A stretch of 44,234 nt of DNA, taken from positions 1-44,234 of the forward strand of contig JAIQFO010000039.1 of NCBI GenBank assembly GCA_020073215.1. The letters are read 5' to 3'. The notes under the pieces are model-generated. The model saw only the letters and a list, made by a program, of their open reading frames with translations. It was not told the origin of the DNA and did not search any database. The stretch comes from Terriglobia bacterium. Its GTDB lineage: Bacteria > Acidobacteriota > Terriglobia > Terriglobales > Acidobacteriaceae. The translations under genes were made by a program, and so were the position numbers. Shown here piece after piece: positions 37,099-44,234 of this stretch (its first letter is position 1; every line of letters starts with the position of its first letter).

Positions 37099-37920
37099 CT
37101 ACTCGACCAACTCCTTGATCTGGCCATAGTTGAAAACCGGGCCGTCGCGGCATACGTAGCGATGGCCGATGGCACAGTGATTGCATTTCCCAATGCCACA
37201 CTGCATCATGCGTTCCAAAGTTGAAATGATCGCTTCATCCTTGAACCCAAGCGCGAGGAGATCCTGGATAGCGATCCTGATCATGATGGGCGGCCCACAA
37301 ACGTAGGCGAGAGTGGATTCCGGGTGAACGATGACCTTTTTGAACAGCAATGGGACCACACCCACGGTTCCACTCCAGCCTGGCTGGGCCGCGTCCACGG
37401 TTACGTGAGTTTCCAGATCCGAACGCTTTCCCCACTCGCTGAGTTCCTGTTTGTAGACCAAGTCCGTCGGCGTCCGAGCACCGTAAAGGATGGTCACTTT
37501 GCCAAACCGGGAGCGCTCATCGAGGACGTTCCAAATCAAGCTGCGGAGCGGCGGCAATCCGATACCTCCTGCCACAAATAGCAAGTCCTTCCCGTAGGCC
37601 GCTTCCACGTTGAACCCGTTGCCAAATGGACCACGAATGCCCACCTCGTCGCCCTCTCCAAGCTTGTGCAGCGCATCGGTCAGTTGGCCAGTGCGCCGGA
37701 CCGTCGTTTCCAATGCCTCGGGCCTCGTCGGACTGGACGCGATGCAGAACGGGGCTTCTCCGTAGCCAAAGACCGACAGCTCCAGGAACTGTCCGGGAAG
37801 GAAATGAAAATCCTTCACCTTCTTCGAATCCCGGAAGCGCAGTCGGAACGTCCTGGTATCGGGAGTCTCATCGCAGACATCCGCTAGCCACGCGATATCG
37901 GGAAGGAATACATCATTCAT
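37099..37920 (-). CDS. FAD/NAD(P)-binding oxidoreductase, sulfhydrogenase HydG / AsrB-like
   Basis: A 273-aa ferredoxin-NADP reductase-fold protein. FAD motif APFCIASSP (~56-64), Rossmann VAGGIGLPPLRSL (116-128), CGPPIMI (208-214), and a C-terminal [2Fe-2S] set Cys241, Cys246, Cys249, Cys257 in CGIGKCNHCAIGHRYVC. It is the NAD(P)H-handling subunit seen with group 3b sulfhydrogenases and anaerobic sulfite reductase. The ATG at 37920 is preferred (overlaps the preceding stop by 8 nt); 37947 is an upstream in-frame alternative. In this operon it probably feeds NAD(P)H electrons to the group 4 hydrogenase or receives them. Confidence 0.9.
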   Translation of the reverse strand: MNDVFLPDIAWLADVCDETPDTRTFRLRFRDSKKVKDFHFLPGQFLELSVFGYGEAPFCIASSPTRPEALETTVRRTGQLTDALHKLGEGDEVGIRGPFGNGFNVEAAYGKDLLFVAGGIGLPPLRSLIWNVLDERSRFGKVTILYGARTPTDLVYKQELSEWGKRSDLETHVTVDAAQPGWSGTVGVVPLLFKKVIVHPESTLAYVCGPPIMIRIAIQDLLALGFKDEAIISTLERMMQCGIGKCNHCAIGHRYVCRDGPVFNYGQIKELVE

Positions 37921-38953
37921 GCCATTTCCCTTTCCGGATAGCAGCAACTACCGCCGGCATGTGCGTGGTGCCCAAGCACACCTTGATGCACCGCCCGCAG
38001 CCAACGCATCCAACCGCGCCATCGCGCGTGTAGTACTGTGCGCTGACTTTATGGAAGAAGCGGCGCTTCATCCGGTCCTTCCGTTGCGCGCGCGGGTTAT
38101 GTCCAGAGGCTTCCAGCGTGAAGGCAGCGTACTGGCAGGAATCCCGCAGGCGGCAGCGAATCCACGTGTCATCACGACCGAGATCCTTCACGCTGAAGCA
38201 GTAACAAGTGGGACAAATCAGGTTGCATCCGCCGCATTCCAGGCACCAGTCGCCCATCTTTTCCCACAAAGCGTCTGGCACGCGCCCCGTCGAGATGCGC
38301 CTCGTGGCCGACGCAAAATGGCAGGTCTCTTCCCCAAAATGGTTTCTTGCCGCTACCTCAAGGTTCTTTCGCCGCGATACTTCGTCTTCGGTAGCTTTGC
38401 GAAATAGGCTCGGCGCTTCAGCTACCGCCGCCTCACCCTTTGCGCTACCAACCTCGACCAGACAGCTCTTGCCCAGATCGGTCAGTTGAACGTCATAACT
38501 GTCGCTCAAAAAAGGGCCTGAGTCCGTGCAGATACAGAAACCCAGCGGGCACGGAGTTGCGCATGCCAGGCTGATGACCGTGAGGTTGCCGGAGCGTCGA
38601 AGGTACGAGGCGTCCGCCGGCTCCATTTCGTGCATTCGAGTCAGGAATGCGATTCCTTTGGCATCGCAGCTACGTGCGTTGAAAAGAAAGCGACGGGTAC
38701 CGTCGTGAATCGGCTCAACCTCGTGGTGTTGGCCATTACGGCTGATCTTAACGATGGGATCAGTTTGCGGTAGGACAAATTCCTTCGGTGGATGAAGAGG
38801 ATTCGGGAAATCCCACACCACCTGCTCGGCAGAATGAATGGTTGAGAACAGGACGTCTCCGCACGGGGTACGAACGGGAACGACTACTTCCCCGGCTTCT
38901 AGCAACTTCTCAAGCCATTTCGTTACAGCTTTTTTTTCTATTGCGAAGGCCAT
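37913..38953 (-). CDS. 4Fe-4S dicluster subunit, sulfhydrogenase HydB / AsrA-like
   Basis: A 346-aa protein. The C-terminal half has two [4Fe-4S] motifs: Cys237-240-243-247 (CLECGGCNLICP) and Cys316-319-322-326 (CVGCGRCIKVC). Additional cysteines lie around FNARSCDAKG (96) and CATPCPLGFCIC (131-142). This is the Fe-S relay partner of HydG/AsrB proteins. It starts 10 nt after the formate-dehydrogenase-like gene and overlaps the FAD subunit gene. Confidence 0.9.
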   Translation of the reverse strand: MAFAIEKKAVTKWLEKLLEAGEVVVPVRTPCGDVLFSTIHSAEQVVWDFPNPLHPPKEFVLPQTDPIVKISRNGQHHEVEPIHDGTRRFLFNARSCDAKGIAFLTRMHEMEPADASYLRRSGNLTVISLACATPCPLGFCICTDSGPFLSDSYDVQLTDLGKSCLVEVGSAKGEAAVAEAPSLFRKATEDEVSRRKNLEVAARNHFGEETCHFASATRRISTGRVPDALWEKMGDWCLECGGCNLICPTCYCFSVKDLGRDDTWIRCRLRDSCQYAAFTLEASGHNPRAQRKDRMKRRFFHKVSAQYYTRDGAVGCVGCGRCIKVCLGTTHMPAVVAAIRKGKWHE

Positions 38954-38963
38954 GGACGGCCTC

Positions 38964-40871
38964 TTATGCGCGTTCTACTTTTACTGCCGTTACACCCTCA
39001 GTGCCCAGTACGTTGGAGACACGATCACGAAACGCGTAAGGCACAACCAACAACCCGGGCTTGAGATCCGTTCTCACCAAGACTGGAACCATTGCCTCAC
39101 CGTGCACCGAAGTCAACCTGGCCTGCCGTCCCCCACTCAGCTTGAGCGCGTCCGCATCGGCCTTGCCCATTTCGACAAAGCCATTGGGAAAGAGCTTCCG
39201 CTCTGATTGATAGTCACGACTTAAAGTCGGCGAGAAAGAAACGAGTGGGTCGTGTCCCCAGTCAAAAGTACCTTCACGCGCCAGCAGGTGTGGACGCTCA
39301 ACGGATGTCAACGCGGGCATCCCGGTAGTCCGCGTGGGCTGAACTACGAACTTTGCCCTGTCAAAATCCTTAAGCAATGCTTCGCCCCATCCGTCCTCGG
39401 ACAGCCGTTGCTCGACCCCGGCGTATCCAGGTGCTGCCTGCCCGATCTCGCGTAGCACGTCGGAAGCTGATCTGTATGAGGCGGTGAACCTCCCGCAAAG
39501 CTCAGCCAGCACCTGCCATCCGGTCCTTGCTTCCCCGGGCGGATTCGTCGCCGCGCGAAGTCTCTGTACCCTGCCTTCCATGTTGGTGAGTGTCCCTTCG
39601 GTTTCAGCAAAGCTGGCAATCGGCAGTAGTGCGTGGGCGATGCGCGCGGTGGGTGTGATAAAGGCATCCAAGACCACAAGGAACTCAATCCGCTCCATCG
39701 CAGCCATGGCGCGCTGTCCCATCGGGACGACGGATGGAGGGTCATCCGCCACGACAATCAATCCGCTCACAGACTGCAATAGGCTTTCCGCCCTCAATCC
39801 GGGGGCCGAGGGCAATTTTTTGCCCCAAAGATCCTGCACACGTTGCCGAGATCGTACGTCGTCCAACGGATCATAGCCGGGTAGGCGATCCGGTACGACT
39901 CCCATATCACATGCCCCTCGGGCATTGCTCCGCGCCAGAAGCGGCAAGAGTCCGGAACCGGATTTGTCCAGATGTCCAGTGATAGCGGCGAGCTTTGCAA
40001 AGGCAGCGGCATCTTTTCGCGACTGATCCGCCGGTCCGCAGCTGGGCGCGATCAGGAATGCCACCCGCCCGCCACGCGCGATCCACTCCGCTGCTTGGCG
40101 AACTTCTTCCGTCCTCTTGACCGTCTTTAAGTCTCGCCGAAGTGCGTCATATCCGATTGGTACTGACGTCCGATCTTGCAGCCCGAGGTCAAGGACGGCG
40201 GCCAGAATGCCGTTGATCACTTCACCTTCGTTTCCAGGTGTCGCCAGCAGGTGAAGGGAGGCTAGACGGGCCATCTGCGTTTTTCTGTAGCCTACGGTTA
40301 TAAGGTGGGCACCCTTTTCAATCGCCTTCAGGACCGAAGAAGCCGCCCGTGGGTGTGTCTCGGCTAAGTTACCCTCAGTTAATAAGATGACGTGACCGGA
40401 TGCAATGTCAGAAAGACGGATTGAAGGGGCATGTTTGCCGCATACCTCCTCAAGACCTTCCAATAGCGGGCGACAGATGGGGTAGTACGAAAAGTCGACG
40501 TTGTTGGTTTGGAGGCCGGCCCTCGCAAGCCTGCCCGCCAGGTAGTTTTCCTCATTGGTTGCTCTGGAAGAACCTAGAACTCCGACCGGCTTGCCCGCAT
40601 TCATCAACTCCTTGAGGCGGCCGGCAACGTGATCAAGAGCCTCATCCCACGAAACAGACTCCTGCTTTCCGTTGCGCCGAAGCAGCGGTTGCCGCAACCG
40701 GTCGCCCCACAGAGGAGCCTCATGCGCGCTCCAACCCCTTGCGCAAAGCCGTCCCTCGGATACCGGATGAGTTTCGCTCGGTGCCACGCCAACTAGTTGT
40801 CCCTCCCTCGCCAACAAGTAAAATCCGCAGCCACAGGAGCAGAAGGGACACGCAGTTGGGACGGTCACCAT
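38964..40871 (-). CDS. Molybdopterin oxidoreductase, formate dehydrogenase alpha-like
   Basis: A 635-aa protein from the ATG at 40871. N-terminal [4Fe-4S] ligands Cys8-11-15-43 (CPFCSCGC ... GRLCARG), then molybdopterin-binding domains (VGVLGSSRATNEENYLAGRL, VILLTEGNLAETHPR, SFAETEGTLTNMEGRVQ). Cys133 in YPICRPLLEGL aligns with the catalytic Sec/Cys of FdhF (Sec140), but the next residue is Arg instead of the conserved His141, so formate activity is uncertain. AGGAC lies 6 nt before the chosen ATG; ATG 40889 and GTG 40937 are longer alternatives without ribosome sites. It is the first enzyme gene of the hydrogenase operon. Confidence 0.85.
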   Translation of the reverse strand: MVTVPTACPFCSCGCGFYLLAREGQLVGVAPSETHPVSEGRLCARGWSAHEAPLWGDRLRQPLLRRNGKQESVSWDEALDHVAGRLKELMNAGKPVGVLGSSRATNEENYLAGRLARAGLQTNNVDFSYYPICRPLLEGLEEVCGKHAPSIRLSDIASGHVILLTEGNLAETHPRAASSVLKAIEKGAHLITVGYRKTQMARLASLHLLATPGNEGEVINGILAAVLDLGLQDRTSVPIGYDALRRDLKTVKRTEEVRQAAEWIARGGRVAFLIAPSCGPADQSRKDAAAFAKLAAITGHLDKSGSGLLPLLARSNARGACDMGVVPDRLPGYDPLDDVRSRQRVQDLWGKKLPSAPGLRAESLLQSVSGLIVVADDPPSVVPMGQRAMAAMERIEFLVVLDAFITPTARIAHALLPIASFAETEGTLTNMEGRVQRLRAATNPPGEARTGWQVLAELCGRFTASYRSASDVLREIGQAAPGYAGVEQRLSEDGWGEALLKDFDRAKFVVQPTRTTGMPALTSVERPHLLAREGTFDWGHDPLVSFSPTLSRDYQSERKLFPNGFVEMGKADADALKLSGGRQARLTSVHGEAMVPVLVRTDLKPGLLVVPYAFRDRVSNVLGTEGVTAVKVERA

Positions 40872-40932
40872 AACAGGTCCTGTCCTCATTTTCAGGCTAT
40901 ACACCACACTGCCGCATGTGTCGATGATGAGG

Positions 40933-40944
40933 ATCACATGTGAT
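40933..40944. promoter_or_regulatory. 12-bp palindrome upstream of the hydrogenase operon (candidate operator)
   Basis: ATCACATGTGAT is perfectly palindromic and sits 62 nt upstream of the formate-dehydrogenase-like start, in the 254-nt gap after CNB protein 2. Half-sites are ATCACA/TGTGAT, in the opposite order to a CRP site. No promoter hexamers are clear. Confidence 0.3.
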
Positions 40945-41125
40945 AGTGCCGTTTCTCAGTCGAGCGTGGTCTGTATCGCATCCACGCGAAACGCACTTAT
41001 TCCGGCGAGATCGGCTGCTGACAAACGCGGCGATAGGATGGTTTTTCGACGGTGCCTACTCGCATCCCAAGCATCAAGACGGCGAAAGCTTGCCGCTGGG
41101 TATTTCCCTGCGCAGGCAGGCGTTG

Positions 41126-41593
41126 TCACGCTGTCCTGTGTGCCCGATAGACATCCAGCAACTGGAATCGCGTGGCCTCCAGTCGCCGCTCAATGATAGT
41201 TGCAAAGCGTTTCAATACTTCGTAACCAAGATCGTGGTTCTCCTCACACTTGGCTCGCAGGCACTTTCCGTCCAACGCGATGGCGCGCACGCCGGTCCTC
41301 GCATGCGCGCTGAATTTCCATTGAAAGGGAGGCAGCAGCCACGACCACCCCAGGATGTCTCCCACCTCAAGCGTGTCCACGATGATCGGTTTGCGTTCCG
41401 GCGCGAATATCTCCAGCGCCACCCGGCCTTCGCGAATCAAATAAAATGCATTGGCTTCGTCGCCTTTCTTAAAGATGTAGCTGCCGGCATCGAATCGCAC
41501 GTTGGAAGCACAGCCAACCACCAAGTTCAGAAAGGCTTGATCCAGACACGCAAAGAAAGAATGCTCCGCGATAATGCGCTCAATGGTTTCCAT
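41126..41593 (-). CDS. CNB-fold (cyclic-nucleotide-binding-like) protein 2, no DNA-binding domain
   Basis: A 155-aa paralogue of the protein at 26632-27087. Shared blocks: GCASNVRFDAG, YLIREGRVALEIF (YLIRHGKVALEV), LGWSWL, RAIALDGKCLR, LGYEVLKRFATIIERRLEA and ATRFQLLDVY. The cassette lacks the canonical R-[ST]-A, and there is no C-terminal helix-turn-helix. AGGAAG lies 3-8 nt before the ATG. Small CNB proteins occur next to HydB/HydG genes in sulfhydrogenase operons (recollection), which fits this context. Confidence 0.87.
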   Translation of the reverse strand: METIERIIAEHSFFACLDQAFLNLVVGCASNVRFDAGSYIFKKGDEANAFYLIREGRVALEIFAPERKPIIVDTLEVGDILGWSWLLPPFQWKFSAHARTGVRAIALDGKCLRAKCEENHDLGYEVLKRFATIIERRLEATRFQLLDVYRAHRTA

Positions 41594-41823
41594 AACTTCC
41601 TACTTTCTTGCTGCGCCCGGTTTTGTGTCCTCGCTTGGTTCTGACTTCGCTCGCCGATTTCCAGATGCAGCACGTCTTAGACGTTACTCCCGCTGCTTGG
41701 GCCGGGCAGCATCGATATCGAGGACCGTCAATGAAGACTTCGCCAGTAGCCCCATATCCTCCTCCATTACGCCGCCGTGTTCCGCCAACCTGAAATCCAG
41801 CGCACTCTACGGGCCAGCGATAC

Positions 41824-42048
41824 CTAGATTGCCCAGGTGTCGTCTGCGTAACTTGCCGACATATACTTGTTCTGGCATTCGGCAGAGCAGAAATGCACGG
41901 CGTTCCGTTCACTGGCACGCTGCTCATCCCACTTCACGCGCAGGTTAATGGTGTATTTCATGGCTGGTCTTCCTGAGCCCTCGAAACCCAGCAGCCAGCC
42001 TTTGGCATCACCCTTTCGCTTGCCGCAGGTTTTGCAGAAGAATTCCAT
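41824..42048 (-). CDS. Small CxxC/CxxxC protein (putative zinc ribbon)
   Basis: A 74-aa protein with Cys5-Cys8 (FCKTCGKRKG) and a second pair in HFCSAECQNKYM, a four-Cys zinc-site layout reminiscent of TRASH/MYM-like modules. AGAGGT 7 nt upstream of the ATG supports translation. Function unknown. It sits upstream of CNB protein 2 on the same strand (230-nt gap) and could be a metal-handling or regulatory accessory of the hydrogenase operon; that link is inference. Confidence 0.65.
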   Translation of the reverse strand: MEFFCKTCGKRKGDAKGWLLGFEGSGRPAMKYTINLRVKWDEQRASERNAVHFCSAECQNKYMSASYADDTWAI

Positions 42049-42169
42049 CGTGCGACCTCTGCTTCCCCATAGACTTTGTAGCTTCCGGAAGATGCCGAAG
42101 CTCTCCGATACAACCCATCAGCTCTGTCTCAGACCCGTGCCCATCGCCCGCACCCGAGCCCGCGCGTTG

Positions 42170-43300
42170 TCACGCAGCTGCGGGCCGGGGCTTTTCTTCC
42201 GGCGGCGTTTCAATGTCCTCCAGCTTCTGCACGCGATGCAGGAACACGTACGCGGCGAGCAAACTCAGTATCAACAGCGACAGAATCATGACGAACAGCG
42301 CGAAAGCAGCCACATTCCGGATGGGACCTGTGATCTCACGTTCTTCCTGACTGGCCACGACGATCCACGGAAGGTTGGGGAACGCGTCTTTCAATCCGGC
42401 GTCGGCGAACCCAACGAGATATTTCTCGCCCTTGGAAAACGTGGTGAAAAGATATCCGGTTTCGCGACCCCGCAGGTTTCCGAGAGAGTCACGGATCGCG
42501 CTGTATTCCTCGGAGTGGATCTTCATGGAGGGGATTATGCCGTTTGCCTGGATCACGGTTCCATCCTCGCGGACCAGGAACAGCCGCCCACTCCGTCCGA
42601 TCTGCTGCCGGTTCAGTTGCGCAAACAGCGGCGAGACATCGACCAGAGCAGTGACAGCGCCGATGAACCTGCCCGTGCTTTCCTGCAAAATGGGGTAAGC
42701 GATGCTTAGGTAGGGCAGCCGGTTCAGTTCGTCATAGCGCAGATCGGCCACGTCGATTGCGCCCTGTCCTTGGGAATACAGCCTCCCCCAGTACCCGCGA
42801 TCCATCTGAAAGTAGCGGACGGGCTTATCCGTCGCTGCCACGGTGGCGCCGCTCGAATCCGCAACCGTGACTTTCAACAAGTTCGGGTTCAGCTCCCGCA
42901 TGCGACGCAGTTGGCGCGCCAAATCGGAGGTGAGGATTTCTTTCGCCAAGGCATCCCCCTCCGAGTTGTTCCATTTCTGTTCGGTGGCTTGGAGCTTGCT
43001 CATAACGGCGCCATCGGAAAGGCGCTCGTATTGGTGGTTCGCGAAAACAACTGCCTGAACGACACTGGGGTTGTTCGCGATCACGCTCACGTCCCGCACG
43101 CCCCCTGCGATGAATTGAGAGGTGAGTTCAGCCGCACTGCGGGTCACGGAGCGGATATTGTCGCCAGCCATCTGGCGAATCTGGCTGTCTCCCTGCAACG
43201 CTACATAGAAGCCGAACACGGTGAGTGGAACCAGAATCAAGATCAGAGCGACAAGCACTCGTTGAAGAGAAGTACGTAATTCCAGTGAATCGAGGGGCAT
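42170..43300 (-). CDS. Membrane Cache-domain sensor without output domain
   Basis: A 376-aa protein. TM1 at ~13-35 (VLVALILILVPLTVFGFYV), an extracytoplasmic double-Cache-type domain (~40-320) with RYFQMDRGYWGRLYSQGQGA, LSIAYPILQESTGRFIGAV and GRSGRLFLVREDGTVI, and TM2 at ~325-350 (FALFVMILSLLILSLLAAYV). Only about 25 charged residues follow (HRVQKLEDIETPPEEKPRP): no HAMP, kinase, GGDEF or methyl-accepting domain. GAGGAGG 6 nt before the ATG at 43300 decides the start over the open frame to 43393. It may signal through a partner protein, or be a truncated chemoreceptor/kinase. Confidence 0.83.
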   Translation of the reverse strand: MPLDSLELRTSLQRVLVALILILVPLTVFGFYVALQGDSQIRQMAGDNIRSVTRSAAELTSQFIAGGVRDVSVIANNPSVVQAVVFANHQYERLSDGAVMSKLQATEQKWNNSEGDALAKEILTSDLARQLRRMRELNPNLLKVTVADSSGATVAATDKPVRYFQMDRGYWGRLYSQGQGAIDVADLRYDELNRLPYLSIAYPILQESTGRFIGAVTALVDVSPLFAQLNRQQIGRSGRLFLVREDGTVIQANGIIPSMKIHSEEYSAIRDSLGNLRGRETGYLFTTFSKGEKYLVGFADAGLKDAFPNLPWIVVASQEEREITGPIRNVAAFALFVMILSLLILSLLAAYVFLHRVQKLEDIETPPEEKPRPAAA

Positions 43301-43657
43301 GGGAACCTCCTCTATGGCGCGACGGCTGTCGTGCTGGATCGTATCTTGATGGCACCTGCAACGCCTGAGAGGGCGGAAGAGACAGGTGCCCATTTCAACC
43401 GTAGACGGTCCAAAATATTCTGTCTGTGATTACGCGCACAGGTTGGTGCGCAGTTCCCGTGTTCAGTCGAGTCTTCCTACACGGGTCGGGGGCGTTGACG
43501 ACATCAGATGGGATGAGTAGGACATGGCGTTTGCACGCCACAACGACCGAGCTTACTTGCTGCAATCCATGGCCGCGGAAGCCGTGCGAAGCCATGCCGA
43601 GCTTTCGCCAGAGAGTTGGCGCGCCGCCAACGCATGCGGGGCTGACGACCCGAGCTC
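43301..43657. other. Gene-free region upstream of the Cache gene
   Basis: No supported gene in 357 bases. It contains a long-range stem, GGCACCTG (43351-43358) / CAGGTGCC (43383-43390), with an inner GCC/GGC pairing, about 50 nt upstream of the Cache start: a possible 5' leader structure on the minus strand. Confidence 0.5.
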
Positions 43658-44234
43658 TCAGTCCACGCTGCGTCCCTGAATAACGCGGGCAATGAGGCCT
43701 TGCATGCGCTGATAGTGCGATCCCTTCCAGTAGATTCGCGCACACTCCCCGCAAAGGTGAAACTCGTTGTAGTGTTGGTCGGTCTTTGGTAGCAAACGAT
43801 GTTGAATCGACTCTTTCGGAACCACCTGCAACGGTGCATTGCAGTGGAGACAGCGTCGAAATGGGGAAATGGATGCGAACAGATCGAAACGGCTCAGAAC
43901 TTCCATCATCTGGAGCTGAGGGTGTGTTTCCCGCACCAGGTATCCGTGGATCACTATGCTGCGTTTCAATAGTCCGCGGTCCCTGGTTAGCAGGGTGCGT
44001 TGTTGGTTCGCGGAGATGCGGGCGAGTTCCTCATCGCGATAATCATTGCGATACAGGCTGTCGAAACCCAGCATTCGCAGGTAGGCCGCTAGTTTGCCGA
44101 GATGGTTATCGAGCACGAAGCGTCTTTCCCCTTGAAACGCGGGCTGCATACGTGTGAGCGGATTGACATCGAGGGATCGGAAAATTGGGTAAACGCTGAT
44201 GCGGTCTCCGTCGTTCAGGGAGCAGGAGAAGTCC
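43658..44234 (-). CDS. Mut7-C RNase-domain protein (5' end beyond window)
   Basis: The frame stays open to the right edge; the partial N-terminus reads SLNDGDRISVYPIFRSLDV, the end of the ThiS/ubiquitin-like domain that precedes Mut7-C in this family. Then come RRFVLDNHLGKLAAYLRMLG (catalytic Asp), ARISANQQRTLLTRDRGLLK and a zinc ribbon CLHCNAPLQ ... CGECARIYWKGSHYQRM. It is a putative PIN-like RNase; biological target unknown. An internal ATG at 44149 would cut off the upstream domain and is less likely to be the start. Confidence 0.88.
   Translation of the reverse strand, partial: DFSCSLNDGDRISVYPIFRSLDVNPLTRMQPAFQGERRFVLDNHLGKLAAYLRMLGFDSLYRNDYRDEELARISANQQRTLLTRDRGLLKRSIVIHGYLVRETHPQLQMMEVLSRFDLFASISPFRRCLHCNAPLQVVPKESIQHRLLPKTDQHYNEFHLCGECARIYWKGSHYQRMQGLIARVIQGRSVD

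Overview
The window looks like a chromosomal segment of a moderately GC-rich soil-type bacterium, most likely an Acidobacteriota member. The basis is family content: an Oar-like TonB-dependent receptor with an N-terminal carboxypeptidase-regulatory-like domain, secreted TPR proteins, an FG-GAP/ASPIC-UnbV (CRTAC1-type) protein, several secreted alkaline-phosphatase-superfamily proteins fused to TPR arrays, and nested palindromic repeat elements between genes. No database search was possible, so taxonomy and names rest on motifs and recalled families.

Left part (1-13.6 kb): a palindromic repeat cluster; a two-receiver/ATP-grasp PEP-synthase-like protein preceded by an AbrB-type regulator; an EF-P paralogue of the EfpL/YeiP type; a lone Z1-domain ATPase (defence-type gene, visibly AT-richer than its neighbours and bracketed by a 13-bp inverted repeat); NADP-type glutamate dehydrogenase; a secreted kelch protein; a DinB/isoprenylcysteine-methyltransferase-like pair; and a TPR protein overlapping a CRTAC1-like FG-GAP protein.

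Middle part (13.9-26.3 kb): a 1308-aa TonB-dependent receptor with a clear terminator, a secreted TPR protein, three sulfatase-like/TPR fusion proteins (two on the minus strand, one divergent), a PhoU protein, and tRNA-Glu(CTC) with its promoter. The three sulfatase-like proteins carry Thr where sulfatases have the formylglycine Cys/Ser, so they are better called alkaline-phosphatase-superfamily hydrolases or transferases.

Right part (26.6-42.0 kb): a long minus-strand cluster encoding a membrane-bound group 4 [NiFe] hydrogenase of the Hyf/Hyc type. Transcription order is: CxxC small protein, cyclic-nucleotide-binding-fold (CNB) protein 2, molybdopterin formate-dehydrogenase-like protein, HydB/AsrA-like Fe-S protein, HydG/AsrB-like FAD/NAD(P) protein, maturation protease HycI, HyfD, HyfB, HyfG (large subunit, both Ni-binding CxxC pairs intact), HyfC, HyfH, HyfE, HyfF, HyfI (small subunit), and CNB protein 1. 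The combination is unusual. A soluble NAD(P)H/Fe-S input module typical of sulfhydrogenases and a formate-dehydrogenase-like subunit sit in one operon with a three-antiporter group 4 membrane module, and two paralogous CNB proteins without DNA-binding domains bracket the set. The inferred role is reversible coupling of NAD(P)H and/or formate oxidation to H2 and ion pumping. This is the best candidate for an undescribed system here.

Right edge (42.1-44.2 kb): a membrane Cache-domain sensor lacking any output domain, and a Mut7-C RNase-type protein running off the window end.
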